Assembly (NCBI GenBank): GCA_905221605.1 | Contig: CAJNDS010002135.1 | Coordinates: 652,501 to 716,500, forward strand | DNA length: 64,000 bases | Direction: 5' to 3' | Source of the DNA: Symbiodinium natans | Taxonomy: Eukaryota > Sar > Dinophyceae > Suessiales > Symbiodiniaceae | Shown: piece after piece, positions 1 to 11,814 of the stretch | Layout of the letters: each line of letters opens with the position of its first letter | Position numbering within the stretch: the stretch's first letter is position 1 | Translations under genes and position numbers: made by a program | Notes under the pieces: generated by a model | What the model was told of the DNA's origin: nothing | Database searches by the model: none | The model's input: only the letters and a program-made list of their open reading frames with translations

Positions 1-465
1 TGTTCCCAGGAGGTGGCTGCCAGCTGGGAGCTGCTTGCCGACACTGCCTGCCGGCCGCAGGTAGACACTTTAGGGGCTGTTGGATGTGGGTTTTGGGTTG
101 GAGTAAATCTAAACCCTAAGCCCTCAACCCTAAACCCTAAACCCTAAATCCTAAACCGTAAACCCTAAGACCTAATCCCCAAACATTCACAAGATTAGGT
201 CGCCTGTGGCCAGGCGACCTAAGGTTGCGAGGGTTTGGTGGCGCATACGACCACACAACCCTGCGAAGCCTTGTCTTTCATGTTGAATGAAAATACAAAG
301 AAGACCGGAACGCTAGGGTTTCACTAACTTGAGCAAGTCATTGAATCCTCAACCCATGAGCATGGCCGTCCCTCTTGATCTGCTTTTTGTGTGCAGACAC
401 TGTAGAACGATTGGAAGTTAGATAGGAAACCGAGGGCAAGCTTTGAGGACGGTCAATTGGTAAGG
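1..465. other. Unique DNA with degenerate telomere-like patch
   Basis: About 70 bases of degenerate CCCTAAA units lie near 105-175. The remainder is unique sequence in which I see no gene, RNA or regulatory site. Confidence 0.6.
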
Positions 466-640
466 TGGTTTTAGGGTTTAGGTTTTAGGGTTTAGGGTTA
501 TTTAGGGTTTAGGGTTATTTAGGGTTTAGGGTTATTTAGGGTTTAGGGTTGTTTAGGGTTTAGGGTTATTTAGGGTTTAGGGTTATTTAGGGTTTAGTGT
601 TGTTTAGGGTTAAGAGTTTTTGAGGTTTAGGGTTTAGGGA
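466..640. repeat. Interstitial telomere-like array, G-rich strand, TTTAGGG/TTTAGGGTTA
   Basis: A run of TTTAGGG units. From about 488 to 600 many units carry an extra TTA, giving a longer higher-order unit (TTTAGGG plus TTTAGGGTTA). This local variant suggests expansion in place after a mutation. Confidence 0.9.
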
Positions 641-885
641 TTGGGGCTTATATAGCCGCTATATTCCTAAGCAGCCCCCTAAAAACCCCCTCAGGTCCCT
701 TGTATGGGTCCCTCCTTTCGTCCCTACACACGCATCTTTGAGGCCATTCCCTACTACTCGACAAGGGCCGTACAGAACAGCCTTTGGCAACCCTAAATTT
801 AGGAGCCTCCGGCTCAGGCCGCCGACCCAAGAGGCCCGAAACCTCTCAACCCTCAAAGCCGGAAATGCTTCCACCCACGCCCTCA
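641..885. other. Unique DNA with fragment of a dispersed repeat
   Basis: Around 791-830 the sequence contains the short palindromic core GAGCCTCCGGCTC followed by a CCGCCGACC-like stretch. The same core begins the larger elements at 22,926, 26,991 and 27,650. The two short open frames here are not convincing genes. Confidence 0.55.
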
Positions 886-960
886 AAACCCTAAACCCTA
901 AACCCTAAACCCTAAACCCTAAACCCTAAACCCTAAACCCTAAACCCTAAAGCCTAAACT
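886..960. repeat. Interstitial telomere-like array, CCCTAAA
   Basis: About nine nearly perfect CCCTAAA units, C-rich strand on plus. Confidence 0.95.
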
Positions 961-1091
961 CTACACCTAAACCAGGGTTCGGGGGTTTGAGGACTCCCCA
1001 TGTCCTGTTACAGGACAACAGGGTGGCCTCCAGGGTTTGAGGACGTGTTGTGGGAAGGGGGTGGGGGGGGGGGTAGTACTAGTAGTGGTAA

Positions 1092-1184
<93 letters not shown>

Positions 1185-1275
1185 GGGGGTGGGGGGGGGG
1201 GTCATGAAAAATTGTGCTCAGGTTTTCGGGGGTGTAAGGGAGGGGAGGGGGAGGGTTCCCTCCAGGGTCGGCGGA
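961..1275. repeat. Dispersed element tail with (TAG)n microsatellite
   Basis: A trinucleotide run (AGT/TAG) spans about 1,070-1,183 between G-rich tracts. It ends in AGGGTCGGCGGACC just before a CCCTAAA array, the same 3' end as the elements at 22,926, 26,991 and 27,650. The poly-serine and poly-leucine frames across it come from the microsatellite and are not genes. Confidence 0.75.
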
Positions 1276-1890
1276 CCCTAAAACCTAAACCCTAAACCTT
1301 AAACCTTAAACCCTAAACCCTAAACCCTAAACCCTAAACCCTAAACCCTAAACCCTAAACCCTAAACTAAGAACCCTCTAACTGAGGTCACCTCCCTCAC
1401 AACACGCCCGCCAAGTTGGACAAGAAGCAGCGCTCACTGCTACAGTTCTCTGCCTTGTCATGGGATTTAGGGTTTAGGGTTTAGGGTTTAGGGTTTAGGG
1501 TTTGGGGTTTAGGGTTTAGGGTTTAGAGTTTTTGGTCTTAGGGTTTACGGTTTAGGTTGAGGATTTAGGACGTGGAGTTTGATTAGGGTTTAGGGTTTTG
1601 GGTTTAGGGCTAAACCCCAAGCCCCAGGACCACAAAAGCCCCAGACTCAAAACCCTCAAATCGAAAGCACCAAACCCTGGAGACTGAAGACCATGGTTGC
1701 TATAACAAGGGCTAGGTAGGCCCTTATTCCCCTTTCAGGTTTAGGTGCCCCTGTGAGCCCCTGTAAACCAAAAAGGGTACCCTGTTTATCCTGGGTTATT
1801 CTTTCCCTAAACCCTAAACCCTAAACCCTAAACCCTAAACCCTAAACCCTAAACCCTAAACCCTAAACCCTAAACCCTAAACCCTTTCTA
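1276..1890. repeat. Alternating CCCTAAA and TTTAGGG arrays
   Basis: CCCTAAA array 1,276-1,365, short unique piece, TTTAGGG array 1,462-1,600, unique piece, CCCTAAA array 1,805-1,884. The unique piece at about 1,700-1,800 is related to pieces near 22,700 and 24,260, sharing TTATTCC-rich text and a nearby GGTT(A/T)CTC motif. Confidence 0.85.
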
Positions 1891-2725
1891 TTCCTGGGTT
1901 GCTCTGGGGTCTAGAGGGTCAAAACCAGTGATCACAGTAGTTAGGGTTTCGGGCCTTCAGGAATGCTGGTAAATTCTGCGGAGGAGTTCTAGAATTTAAA
2001 TGTGAAATTTCTGTGAGCAGTTGTGAATGTCAGGCAGCTTATGTTTCCCAAGTACGGACCTTCCAGCGACATGACCATCAAGGAGTACATCGATACCAGG
2101 GACAATCTTGACAGATTTCAACAGCAGATGCACACTGCATCCATGGCACAAGCAAAGCCCAAAAGATGTGCCTTCGTCAAGATCGAGTTGCATGCCACTC
2201 CGTCGCTGGTCCCTGGTCCACAAACGACAGAGCACTCAAAGATTCTTCTGCATCATGTAAGAGAAAAGCATGTCCCAGACTCATTGTGGATGCCAGTCGA
2301 GTTGCGGCAAGAGCAGCCGGGCCGGCAGTGCCGGGGGTAGAGCTGAAACCCGCGAGCTTCCTTGTCAAGCGAGCCACTTTGGATTCTCGAGCACAGTAGC
2401 TCCAAATGTCGTGTTCTCTCGACCCGGAGGTGCATCGCGCTCCCATTTGACGGGAGCGGGTGGGATGGATCACTCCGGCAACATGTGGTCTCAGAATTGG
2501 AAGAACCCGCGCTTATGTCCTTTACGGGGGACGAGGGTTGCAGACCTACTCGCGCTGGACGCGGGAGGCTGTATGTTTCAGGGTTTCAGTTTTGGCGAGC
2601 TGAAACATACACCCTACTTGCGCCCAGAAGCACGGACGACGTGCTAAGTTTTTTGAATCGGGGCCTCTTCCCTGAATACATGTCCCCCGCAATCAGAACC
2701 CCCAAAAGAACCCTGAGCTCTGAAC
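1891..2725. other. Unique block, no convincing gene
   Basis: The longest telomere-repeat-free piece in the first 5 kb. Overlapping open frames of up to 125 codons exist on both strands (for example 2,270-2,647 plus and 2,177-2,473 minus). None shows a recognisable domain, and frames on both strands are about equally long, so I do not call a gene. It could hold an exon or a decayed gene. Confidence 0.5.
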
Positions 2726-3010
2726 CGTAGACCCTAAACCCTCAACCCTAAACCCTAAACACTAAACCTCTGTGCCCTAAACTGTTTAGGGTTCAGGGTT
2801 TAGGGTCTAGGGTTCAGGGTTCAGGGCTTAGGGTTTGTTAGGGTTTGTTAGGGTTTGTTAGGGTTGTTAGGGTTGTTAGGGTTGTTAGGGTTGTTAGGGT
2901 TGTTAGGGTTGTTAGGGTTGTTAGGGTTGTTAGGGTTTTGGAAGCCCCAAACCCTAAACCCTAAACTTTCCCTAAACCCTAAACCCTAAACCCTAAACCC
3001 TCAACCCGAA
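2726..3010. repeat. Telomere-like arrays with a 9-bp TTGTTAGGG variant
   Basis: CCCTAAA units, then TTTAGGG units, then from about 2,826 to 2,935 a homogeneous run based on GTTAGGGTT (9 bp), then CCCTAAA units again. The orientation flips twice within 280 bases. Confidence 0.9.
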
Positions 3011-4900
3011 AGCCTAAACTGATCCACGACTAAACGCTTTCGAGACCCAGTTTCAAGGCAGCTGGCCCCGGAGCAGTTGGTGGGCGTGCCTTGGCTGCTC
3101 ATGGCTCGGGCTCAGGAATGTTCAGGGTTCATCCACTTACCATAAACCTTGCACCCAATCACAACACCCATACCTGAATACATGTCAGAAGGCTTGGCAC
3201 TGACCGCCGCTCCCAAACCTTAAGCCTTAAGCCCTAAACACACCCGCTCAGACGTCGTTTGTTGGCGGGAAGAGCGGGTGGGAATGGAAAAAAAGGCTTT
3301 AGTTATCTCGGGGTAAGGTGGCCTGATGGTATCCTGGCTTCTTTTGCTAGGGTTTGGGTTTGGGGTTTAAGGTTTAGGGCTCAGGCTTAGGGTTTAGGGC
3401 TTAAGGTTCAGGGACCCACCCTAAACCCTAAACCCTAAACCCTAAACCCTAAACCCTAAACCCCAAGCCCTAAACCCTAAAACCTAAACCCTAAACCCTA
3501 AACCCTAAACCCTAAACCCTAAACCCTAAACCCCCACACCAAAGCTCCAAACACCCCCAAGATCCTGTTGCCGCACATCCGCGCCCGAGCAGCAAATGCC
3601 GGTCTCGATGAGGAGGCCCTTCTCTTCCGGAGTTTAGGGTTTAGGGTTTAGGGTTTAGGGTTTAGTTTAGGGTTTAGGGTTTAGGGTTTAGGGTTTAGGG
3701 TTTAGGGTTTAGGGTTTAGGGTTTAGGGTTTAGGGTTTTGAGGGCGTGGGTGGAAGCGCCGAACACCAACAAGCCCTCGACCGCAAACCCGCAACCCTGA
3801 AACCTAAACACTTCTAACCCTAAACCCTAAACCCTAAACCCCAAACCCTAGGTCCTAAACCCTTCCCCGAGCCAAGCTCTGAACCGTGCACCCTGAACAC
3901 TAGACCCTGACATAAGGGTTCCTCTCTGTGTGTTTGCTGATGGCCCGGGGAGTAAGGTTTAGGTTTCGGGTTTAAGGCTTTGGGTTGGGGGTCTAGGGTT
4001 TAGGGTTGTTGGTGCTGCTTTTGACGAACTGCGTATGAGGGTTTAGGGTTTAGGGTCTTGGATTTAGGGTTCCGGATGTAGCATTGGTCAGCTGAACGCA
4101 GACGTGTGAAATCTTATTGCCCACCCCAAGCCCCCCGCCCCCCCACATCCAACTCAAAACGAGCCAAACAAGGGCAAACCGAACCCAAGCCAGCCCACTC
4201 AAATTACCCTAAACCCTAAACCCTAAACCCTAAACCCTAAACCCGAAACCCTAAACCCCACACGCTAAAACCCTAAAAGCCCTGAGCTGAAGATATCCAG
4301 GTTCAGAACCGAATCCGAGCAACAGTTTTTCTCCAAAAGCCGAACTGAAGATGCCCAGTTTTGGGTTTAGGGTTTAGGGTTTAGGGTTTAGGGTTTTGGG
4401 GTACTCGAGGGTTTATAGGCCGAAGGGCCGTTCTCACCGAATATTTTTGCGGGCTGGGCCTACAGCAAAGCCTACAGCAGGGCTTAGGGTGTAGGACCCT
4501 AACCCTAAACCCGAAGCCCTGAACCCTAAACCCTGAACCCTAAACCCTAAACCCTAAACCCTAAACCCTAAGCCCTAAACCCTAAAGTGTAGGATACACG
4601 CCAGGCGCGACTGTGCCTTCCTTGCCTCTGCCCCCCCACGCCTCCCAACAAAAACGCAGGCCGCATCGCTCATTTCCGCCCTGGCAGCTTGTCAGCAGTT
4701 TAGGGTTTAGGGTTTAGGGGTTAGGGTTTAGGGTTTAGAGTTTAGGGTTTAGGGTTTAGGGTTATTGAGGGTTCAGGTCCGGGGGAAAGTTTCGAGGAGT
4801 TTCTGTTTTTGATTTTTCTCATAATTACAAGTTTCAGGGGCTTGAGGGTTTAGGGTTTAGGGTTCAGGGTTTAGGCTTTAGGCATTAGGCTTTAGGCTGA
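3011..4900. repeat. Patchwork of short telomere-like arrays and unique pieces
   Basis: Arrays: TTTAGGG 3,345-3,410; CCCTAAA 3,418-3,535; TTTAGGG 3,632-3,740; CCCTAAA 3,810-3,860; TTTAGGG near 3,990-4,070; CCCTAAA 4,203-4,260; TTTAGGG 4,360-4,400; CCCTAAA 4,495-4,590; TTTAGGG 4,696-4,765 and 4,840-4,880. Unique pieces of 60-250 bp between them show no gene. Several pieces are bounded by CCCTAAA on the left and TTTAGGG on the right, the polarity of a linear molecule with two telomeres. Confidence 0.85.
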
Positions 4901-5310
4901 GTAGCCCAGGTAAAGCTTGAGTTCAAGCTTGCGTTGGGTTGTCAGGCATTGTTTTGCAAAAGGTTTATGCAGTAGGGCTTTAGGGGTTTTAGGGCGGTTC
5001 CGTCACTGCGGGCTTTATGAAGTTTAGGTTTAGGCTTCTGGTGGATTTGGTTCAGCTAGGGTTTAGATTCGGAAGGGGCTGTCTTGGAATAGGGCTGCGA
5101 TTTGTGGATGCTGTTTACTTCTGGGTACAAGATGTGGAGCTTTTGCGCAACTCCATACCAGGACCCTGTCCGGTTGCCCGCGGGCGTTGCATGTCTCGGA
5201 CCTGGAGCAAGGGTGCGGGGGAGCAGTGTGGGTCTTTCTGTGGCGGCGACGATTGCAACTATCTACCAGTTCCAGCAAGTCAAGTGCGGAGCTCACATAG
5301 CTTGAAGAGA
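4901..5310. other. Unique block with an orphan open frame
   Basis: An open frame at 5,017-5,322 (plus, 101 codons) runs into the following TTTAGGG array and a 77-codon frame overlaps it on minus. No domain is recognisable. I see nothing that supports expression. Confidence 0.45.
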
Positions 5311-6600
5311 AGCGCGGTCTAGGGTTTAGGGTTTAGGGTTTAGGGTTTAGGGCCACGAAGTAGACGTTGTTCAGAGTCTCGGGCTTTGGGCTTCCGAGCC
5401 CGATATTGGATTCAAGGTTTCGGCTTTGTCTTGCACCCTCACCCTAACCCCCAAACCCTAAACCACAATCCCTAGTTAAGTCCCAAACCCTAAACGCATT
5501 TTAAGCGTTGCACGTTGCCCGCCTCTTGAGGGGTGGGGGATCAGGGTTCGTGGCGAGGCTTGGCCTGAAACGAGTAGGGTTTAGGGTTTAGGGATTAGGG
5601 TTTGGGGTTTAGGGTTTAGGGTTCAGGGTTTAGGGTTTAGGTTTAGGGTTGGGTTTCTTGCAAGCTCCCAAAGTCCCCTAGGCAGGCTATAAGTAGTTTA
5701 GGGTTTAGGGTTTAGGGTTTAGGGTTTAGGGTTCAGGGTTTAGGGTTGCAAGTACCCCTTGAAACCCCCAAGTAAGCCGCGGATGCCAAGGAGTTGGTGT
5801 CGCCAGAAGAGTCTGCGGAGATTAACGCTCCAGCACGTGAGCTGCGCAAGCTTGATCGCGTGCCTTGGGCGCTGTCAAACCCGAAAGCCGAAACCCTAAA
5901 CCCGAAACCCGAAACCCTAAACCCTAAACCCTAAACCCTGAACCCTCAAGTTTAGGGTTAAAGAAAGGGACACCGCCGCACGGCGTCGAGGCTGGTGCGG
6001 ATTTGGGTGTCGGGCTTTGGGGGTTTAGGTTTTTGGATGTGGAGTCATTCAATTTTTGTGTTTAGTGTTTAGGGTTTGGTTGGTCAAGCCCTGACCGGAC
6101 CAAGCTACATGAGATTTACAAGGCTAGGGGTCTGGCTTCGTGCTTCGCTAGGGCTAAGTGGGTTGGGGCCTTTTCCGGAAGTTTACGGTTCTTCCTAACT
6201 AAGATCGCTCACTGAGACGCCCCTAAACCCTTAACTTTAGCCCCGCTCTTTTCTTCCCTAAGCCCCTAGACCGTAAACCCTAAACCCTAAACCCTAAGCC
6301 CTAAGCCCTAAGCCCTAAACCCTAAACCCTAAACCCTAAACCCTAAACCCTAAACCCTAAACCCTAAACCCTAAACCCTAAACCCTAAACCCTACAGCTT
6401 GAAGCCTGCTTGCCTAAAGCCTAAGGCCTAAAGCCTAATGCCCTAGACCCGAAACCCCAAACTCTAAATCAGAGGTGCTTCTTCGCCTCTCTCTTCTGGC
6501 GCTCATTCGCCACTTGCCCAACTCTGTGCTGGACACCTTGAACCAGGACAGGAATTAGGACCTAGGACTTAGGGTTTAGGGTTTAGGGTTTAAGGCTTAG
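5311..6600. repeat. Patchwork of telomere-like arrays
   Basis: TTTAGGG at 5,312-5,352, 5,575-5,650 and 5,695-5,750. CCCTAAA/CCCGAAA at 5,885-5,945. A CCCTAAG to CCCTAAA array at 6,265-6,392 is the longest clean run here. Intervening pieces show no gene. Confidence 0.85.
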
Positions 6601-6648
6601 AGGTAGTGGTCGTGGTCGTGGTCGTGGTCGTGCTAGTGGTGGTAGTAG

Positions 6649-6685
<37 letters not shown>

Positions 6686-6700
6686 AGTAGTAGTACGCGC
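6601..6700. repeat. Compound microsatellite (GTGGTC)n, (TAG)n, (TCG)n
   Basis: Runs of GTGGTC/GTCGTG hexamers pass into TAG and TCG trinucleotides. Confidence 0.9.
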
Positions 6701-6845
6701 TGGTTACGTACGCGACAGTGTGTTGGTTGTGCAGGAGTGGGAGGAACAGCATGCGTTTACAGTGTTTTCATTTGATGGCAGGTGATTGGCAGAGTTCCTC
6801 TTATCTTGTTTTTTTTGATATGGAAGACACTGAGCGGAGCTCAAG

Positions 6846-7190
6846 CGGACATGGATGCTCTGGTAACACGGACGTTATCATCGTGCGGACATAAATGCTC
6901 TGGGAACAGGGACGTTATCGTCGTGCGGACATGGATGTTCTGGCCATTCGCACGCCGTGAAGCCACGAAGTGTCGCAGTGGTCGCACAAACGTTATCATC
7001 GCGCGGACATGGATGTTCTGGTAATACGGACGTTATCATCGTGCGGACATGGATGCTCTGGTAACACGGACGTTACCAGTTATCATCGTGTCAACATGGA
7101 TGCGCTGGCAACACGGACGTTATCATCGTGCGGACATGGATGCTCTGGCCATTCGCACGCAAAGAAGCCACGGAGTGTCGTAAATACCGA
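6846..7190. repeat. 40-bp minisatellite
   Basis: About eight diverged copies of a roughly 40-bp unit containing GCGGACATGGATGCTCTGG and CGGACGTTATCATCGTG. A longer variant ending in GCCATTCGCACGC...GAAGCCACG occurs twice (about 6,925 and 7,133), showing a higher-order unit. The unit is not a multiple of three and the open frames across it change phase, so it is not a protein repeat. Confidence 0.85.
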
Positions 7191-7369
7191 TGTTTCAGTT
7201 TAACAGCCCCAAACTCCCAAACCCAAACTGGCAAGGCGTACGGTGCAAGTACATGTAGCATGTAGCAAGAAGAAAAGAGGAAGGGGCACTGGAGCCTGGA
7301 ATGTGCGCGAAACCTAGGCTTTAGCACTAGGAGTCCAAGGAAAATGCACCGTCGCGAATGGTACCGACA

Positions 7370-7595
<226 letters not shown>

Positions 7596-8167
7596 GTGCA
7601 GGCAGCCCTAGCAGAGGCTTGAAATCTGCTCCAACTTGCTAGTTGCTTCGAAGCTCTGTACCTGGAGGGCCCTGGGTATCATTTCATTTCATTCATATGT
7701 CAGTGTAAATGTACGGAGTGCCGGCGCGTTATGTTTCACAATCGGCGCTAATACACGGTAGTTCTGAGTATGCAGAGTTCATGTTTCCTTCTCTGCACAC
7801 TTAGATTCAAGAGTGTGAAAGAAGTCAGTACAGGTACAAGGTGAACGCGCAGAGAATGCAACAACAAGCCGTGAGTGAGGTCCCGTCTTCTCCAGCCTTT
7901 TCGGGGTTGTTAGGCTTACTTTCGGATGCAGGGCGGGGGTTCAGGGCTGAGTGAGGGTTTACGGTTTCACTCGATTTCGAAGGTGCCCCCAGAACCCGAA
8001 ACCCTAAACCCTAAACCCTAAACCCTAAACCCTAAACCCTAAAACCCCCGACCTGACAGTGAGGACATCGACCGCATCAGGTCCGCGAGCTCAAAGTTGG
8101 CCGCTCTGGCGCAGTGTAGGGGCGTGGGATTTGGGGCTGATAAGGGAGGTTCGGGGTTTTAGCTTGA
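7596..8167. other. Unique DNA with small CCCTAAA array
   Basis: Mostly unique sequence with no convincing gene. A CCCTAAA array lies at about 7,995-8,045. Confidence 0.6.
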
Positions 8168-8345
8168 ACTCTGAACCCTAAACCCCAAACCCCAAACCCT
8201 AAACCCTAAACCCTAAACCCTAAACCCTAAACCCTAAACCCTAAACCCTAAACCCTAAACCCTAAACCCTAAACCCTAAACCCTAAACCCTAAACCCTAA
8301 ACCCTAAACCCTAGACCCTAAACCCTAAACCCTAAACCCTAAACT
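8168..8345. repeat. CCCTAAA array
   Basis: About 24 units, nearly perfect after the first few CCCCAAA variants. Confidence 0.95.
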
Positions 8346-9030
8346 CTTGAGGAGTTCAGGATGAACTTCCCATGACCTTTTATCCTGCGCGTTTTGATCG
8401 GCATGGGGCCAGGGTTTAGGGTTTAGGAGTTCAGGGTTTGGGGGTTCGGATATCGCGCAAGCACACTCACCACTCTTCGGCAATACGGATCTTTGGCGAA
8501 ACCTGCACCCCATTGCACAAAGTCGTAGGGAATGGCGTCACATAGAGTTTTTATGCTAACCCCAGCTGAAAGGGCTGCGGACGAGTAGTCAGACCTTTGA
8601 CTTGCTCAGCGCTGTCGACAGAGAGAGAGGGTTTGGGGTTTAGGGTTTAGGGTTTAGGGTTTGGGGTTTAGGGGTTTAGGGTTTTGGGTTGAGGGCTTAG
8701 ATGGAAAAATCGCCAGCGATGTAAAATCGAATGTGATTGGGATTTAAAATCACGAGCCCCAAATCGTTAGCGATTTGGAATGTGGTTCTGTAACCAAAAG
8801 GCCCCCGGAAAGGCTTCGGCAAAATGCATTTTCGGAGGCTTGGCAAATGCATTTTTGCAGGCTCGGGGTTTTGGAGGAGGGCTTCCGAACTCCGCCTCAA
8901 AACGAAAACAAACAAGATGAATAAGGTTTTGCGCTCCGGGTAGGAATGAACCCTAGCGATGCAAAACACCCCTGATGATGACTAAAAGCCTGAAAGCCCC
9001 GAAAACATCAATTACTTAATCCTGCTCCTG
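8346..9030. other. Unique DNA with short TTTAGGG patches
   Basis: TTTAGGG patches near 8,410-8,440 and 8,630-8,695. The 90-codon minus frame at 8,697-8,969 has no recognisable domain. Near 8,820-8,860 are two AAATGCATTTT palindromes, possibly decayed relatives of the hairpin repeat that follows. Confidence 0.5.
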
Positions 9031-9620
9031 TTAAAATGCGTTTCTTTGGACGCCTGCAAAACGCATCTTGAGCATAGGGCTTGGTTTAGGGTTTAGGGTT
9101 TGTGGGTGTAGGGTTGGTTTTAAAGTTGAGAGGGCTGAACATGCGTTTTTGGGCACTTCGAAAACGCATTTTGAGCACAGGGCTTGATGACAGAACCTCG
9201 CTTGCTGCTTTCACTTGGGGGGCAGGGCCTGCAACATCGCGTCTGCTGCTTTCGATTTGGTCTATATAGAGCCTGCTTGGGCTCGCTGTTGCAAGTCATA
9301 CGAAGTGCTTGACACCTTTCAGCTGAAAAATGTGAGGTTGAAGTTCTCGGGTTTAGGGTTTGGGCTTTAAGCTTTGCAGGCATTAGATAGGTTTTCAGGG
9401 CTGAACATGCGTTTTTGGGCGCTTGCAAAACGCATTTTGAGCACAGGGCTTGATTTAGGGTTTAGGGTTTAGGGGTTTCAGGCTTAAGGTGTTACAGTAG
9501 AGAGCGCTGAAAAATGCGTTTTTGGGCGCCTGCAAAACGCTGTTTGAGCACAGGGCTTGATTACAGAACCTTGTCTACTGCTTTCACTTGGTGGGGCAGG
9601 GCATGCAAAATCGAAGCCAT
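9031..9620. repeat. Four dispersed copies of a hairpin-forming repeat
   Basis: Copies start near 9,031, 9,131, 9,397 and 9,503. The core is an inverted repeat of AAAATGCGTTTT and AAAACGCATTTT around a short TGGGCGCCTGC-like loop, followed by GAGCACAGGGCTTGA. Copies 2 and 4 continue for about 70 more bases with shared text (CAGAACCT, TGCTTTCACTTGG, GGGGCAGGGC). Short TTTAGGG patches separate the copies. Confidence 0.85.
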
Positions 9621-9923
9621 CACGAACCCTTTAAATTCCTTGAGAGGTCCAAATCGCGGGGTTTAGGGTTGAGGGCCCTCAACCCGAGACTTTCAACCCT
9701 ACCAAGAAGTTTAGTGTTTAGGGTTTAGGGTTTAGGGTTTAGGGTTTTGGCTTCAGGCTTTAGGCTTTAGGCTTTAGGGTTTAGGGTTTAGGGATACCCC
9801 CGCCCAGAACTGGGGTTGCGCGGGCTTGACACATGGGGGTTTCCAAAATGGGGGCACCCTTTTCGGGGGGTCCGTTTACGGGGATCATGTCTATTTGGGG
9901 TAGAAAAGGGGTACCCATGGATA
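9621..9923. other. Unique DNA with TTTAGGG/TTTAGGC patch
   Basis: A mixed TTTAGGG and CTTTAGG array occupies about 9,710-9,795. The GC-rich piece after it has no gene. Confidence 0.6.
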
Positions 9924-10215
9924 CCCTAAACCCTAAACCCTAAACCCTAAACCCTAAACCCTAAACCCTAAACCCTAAACCCTAAACCCTAAACCCTAAA
10001 CCCTAAACCCTAAACCCTAAACCCTAAACCCTAAACCCTAAACCCTAAACCCTAAACCCTAACCTAAACCCTAAACCCTAAACCCTAAACCCTAAACCCT
10101 AAACCCTTAACCCTTAACCCTTAACCCTTAACCCTTAACCCTTAACCCTTAACCCTAAACCCTAAACCCTAAACCCTAAACCCTGAACCCTAAACCCTAA
10201 ACCCTAAACCCTACA
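9924..10215. repeat. Long CCCTAAA array with internal CCCTTAA block
   Basis: About 290 bases of nearly perfect CCCTAAA units, one of the two longest arrays in the window. A homogeneous block of seven or eight CCCTTAA units sits inside at about 10,103-10,152, flanked by canonical units. Confidence 0.97.
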
Positions 10216-11814
10216 CCCCCTTGCAGGCGAGCTTCACGGACCTGCAAGCCCACTCGCCCTAGGATGCCAGCGCTGCGCCGCGCATGCTCTCTGGTCTGGG
10301 CCCCGCCGAACCAGACTGGGCCCCCCAAGCTCTACACTACTCTTGGACCCCATGTCCCGAGCTGATCCCTAAATCCCTAAACCCTAAACCCTAAACCCTG
10401 AACCCTAAACCCTAAACCCTAAACCCTAAACCCTAAACCCTAAACCCTAAACCCTAAACCCTAAACCCTAAACCCTAAATCCTAAACCCTAAACCCTAAA
10501 CCCAAAGATATGCCAAAGCAGCTTGCAACGCCTAGCGACCGCCCAGGCGTTTAGTTAACCACCGTCAAGCAAGAATTCCAACTTCCCAAGCACCTACTCA
10601 TAGACCCTGCACCACGAAACCGACTAAGGCTTTAGGGTTTCGGGCTTCGGGACGCCACGAAACCACAAAAATCACTAAACCCACTAAAACCACTAAACCC
10701 CCTACCCTAAACCGTGACCCTAAAACCCTAAGGTGTCAGGGGGGGGGCCCTTTCGAGGTGTCGGGGGCCAAAGAAGGCAGCGCGGCCAGTTGGGTCGGGA
10801 GAGAATTCACGACACGACCTTCGAGTCTGAAACCTGAAATCTAAATCCTTTTCACATGCTTTAGGGCCTCGGGTTTTGGGGGTACAGGGTTTCGGGTTTA
10901 ATTAGGGTTTGGGGTTTAGGGCTTAGGGTTTGGGGTTTAGAGTTTTTTTTTGGGACCGGCAAGGTCGAAGTTTCAAGCTCCAGCTACTGCACGCACCTGC
11001 CCGCACCGTGCGACCACACTTGGCAGAGAATCAAGTGCACGTCGCAAGGGCTTTTTCGTTGGGTTCCAAGTGGTTGGATTTTAGGCGTACGGTTTACCAA
11101 GCCCTGAAGCCTAAACCCTAAATCCTGAAACCGTTTTCAAGGGGTTCGCGGACGTGTTAGCAAGGGTCACTGTCTGCAGCTCCCAAACGATTTCGGTATC
11201 TTACGGCCAGGTTCTACAGCCAAGACGTTCTGCCGAGACTCTACACCCTAAAACAAAACCCTAAACTCTAAACCCTGGATTTTACGTAACCCTAAGCCCT
11301 AAGCCCTAAGCCCTAAGCCCTAAGCCCTAAACCCTAAACCCTACACCCTAAACCTTAAACCCTGGGGTTTACGTAAACCCTAAGTCCCTAGCCCTAAACC
11401 CTGAACCCCTGGTGCCCACGCCCGAAACCGCCCCTTGTAGATGGGTTTAGAGCAACTCGGAGATGGTTTTGTGTGCGGCTTTCCGGTCGCTTTCTGCTCT
11501 GAGAGGAGAGGCCGAGAGGGTCGCTTAGGGTTCAGGGTTTAGGGTTTAGGGTTTGGGGTTTAGGGTTTGGGGTTTAGGGTTTAGGGTTTAGGGTTTAGGG
11601 TTTAGGGTTTAGAGCTAGATCAAGCCCGATTCTGCATCGCCTACCAGAGAAACTCTGGGGCCGTCTCAGTAGTTGGTTGGTTTGTCGGGTGAGTGGGATG
11701 TAGGGTTTAGGGTTTAGGGTTTTGGGTTTTGGGTTTAGAGTTTAGGGTTTAGGGTTTCGGGTTTAGGGTTCGAACTTGGTTCTGGCGTGGTTTGTGGTGC
11801 TTCTGCAACCTTCT
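10216..11814. repeat. Patchwork of telomere-like arrays and unique pieces
   Basis: CCCTAAA 10,375-10,505; CCCTAAG/CCCTAAA 11,287-11,345; TTTAGGG 11,523-11,615 and 11,700-11,770. The 63-codon frame at 10,930-11,121 and other short frames are not convincing genes. Confidence 0.8.

Noticed and set aside
9924-10215. True chromosome end
   Set aside because: The long CCCTAAA array continues into unique DNA on both sides, so it is interstitial.
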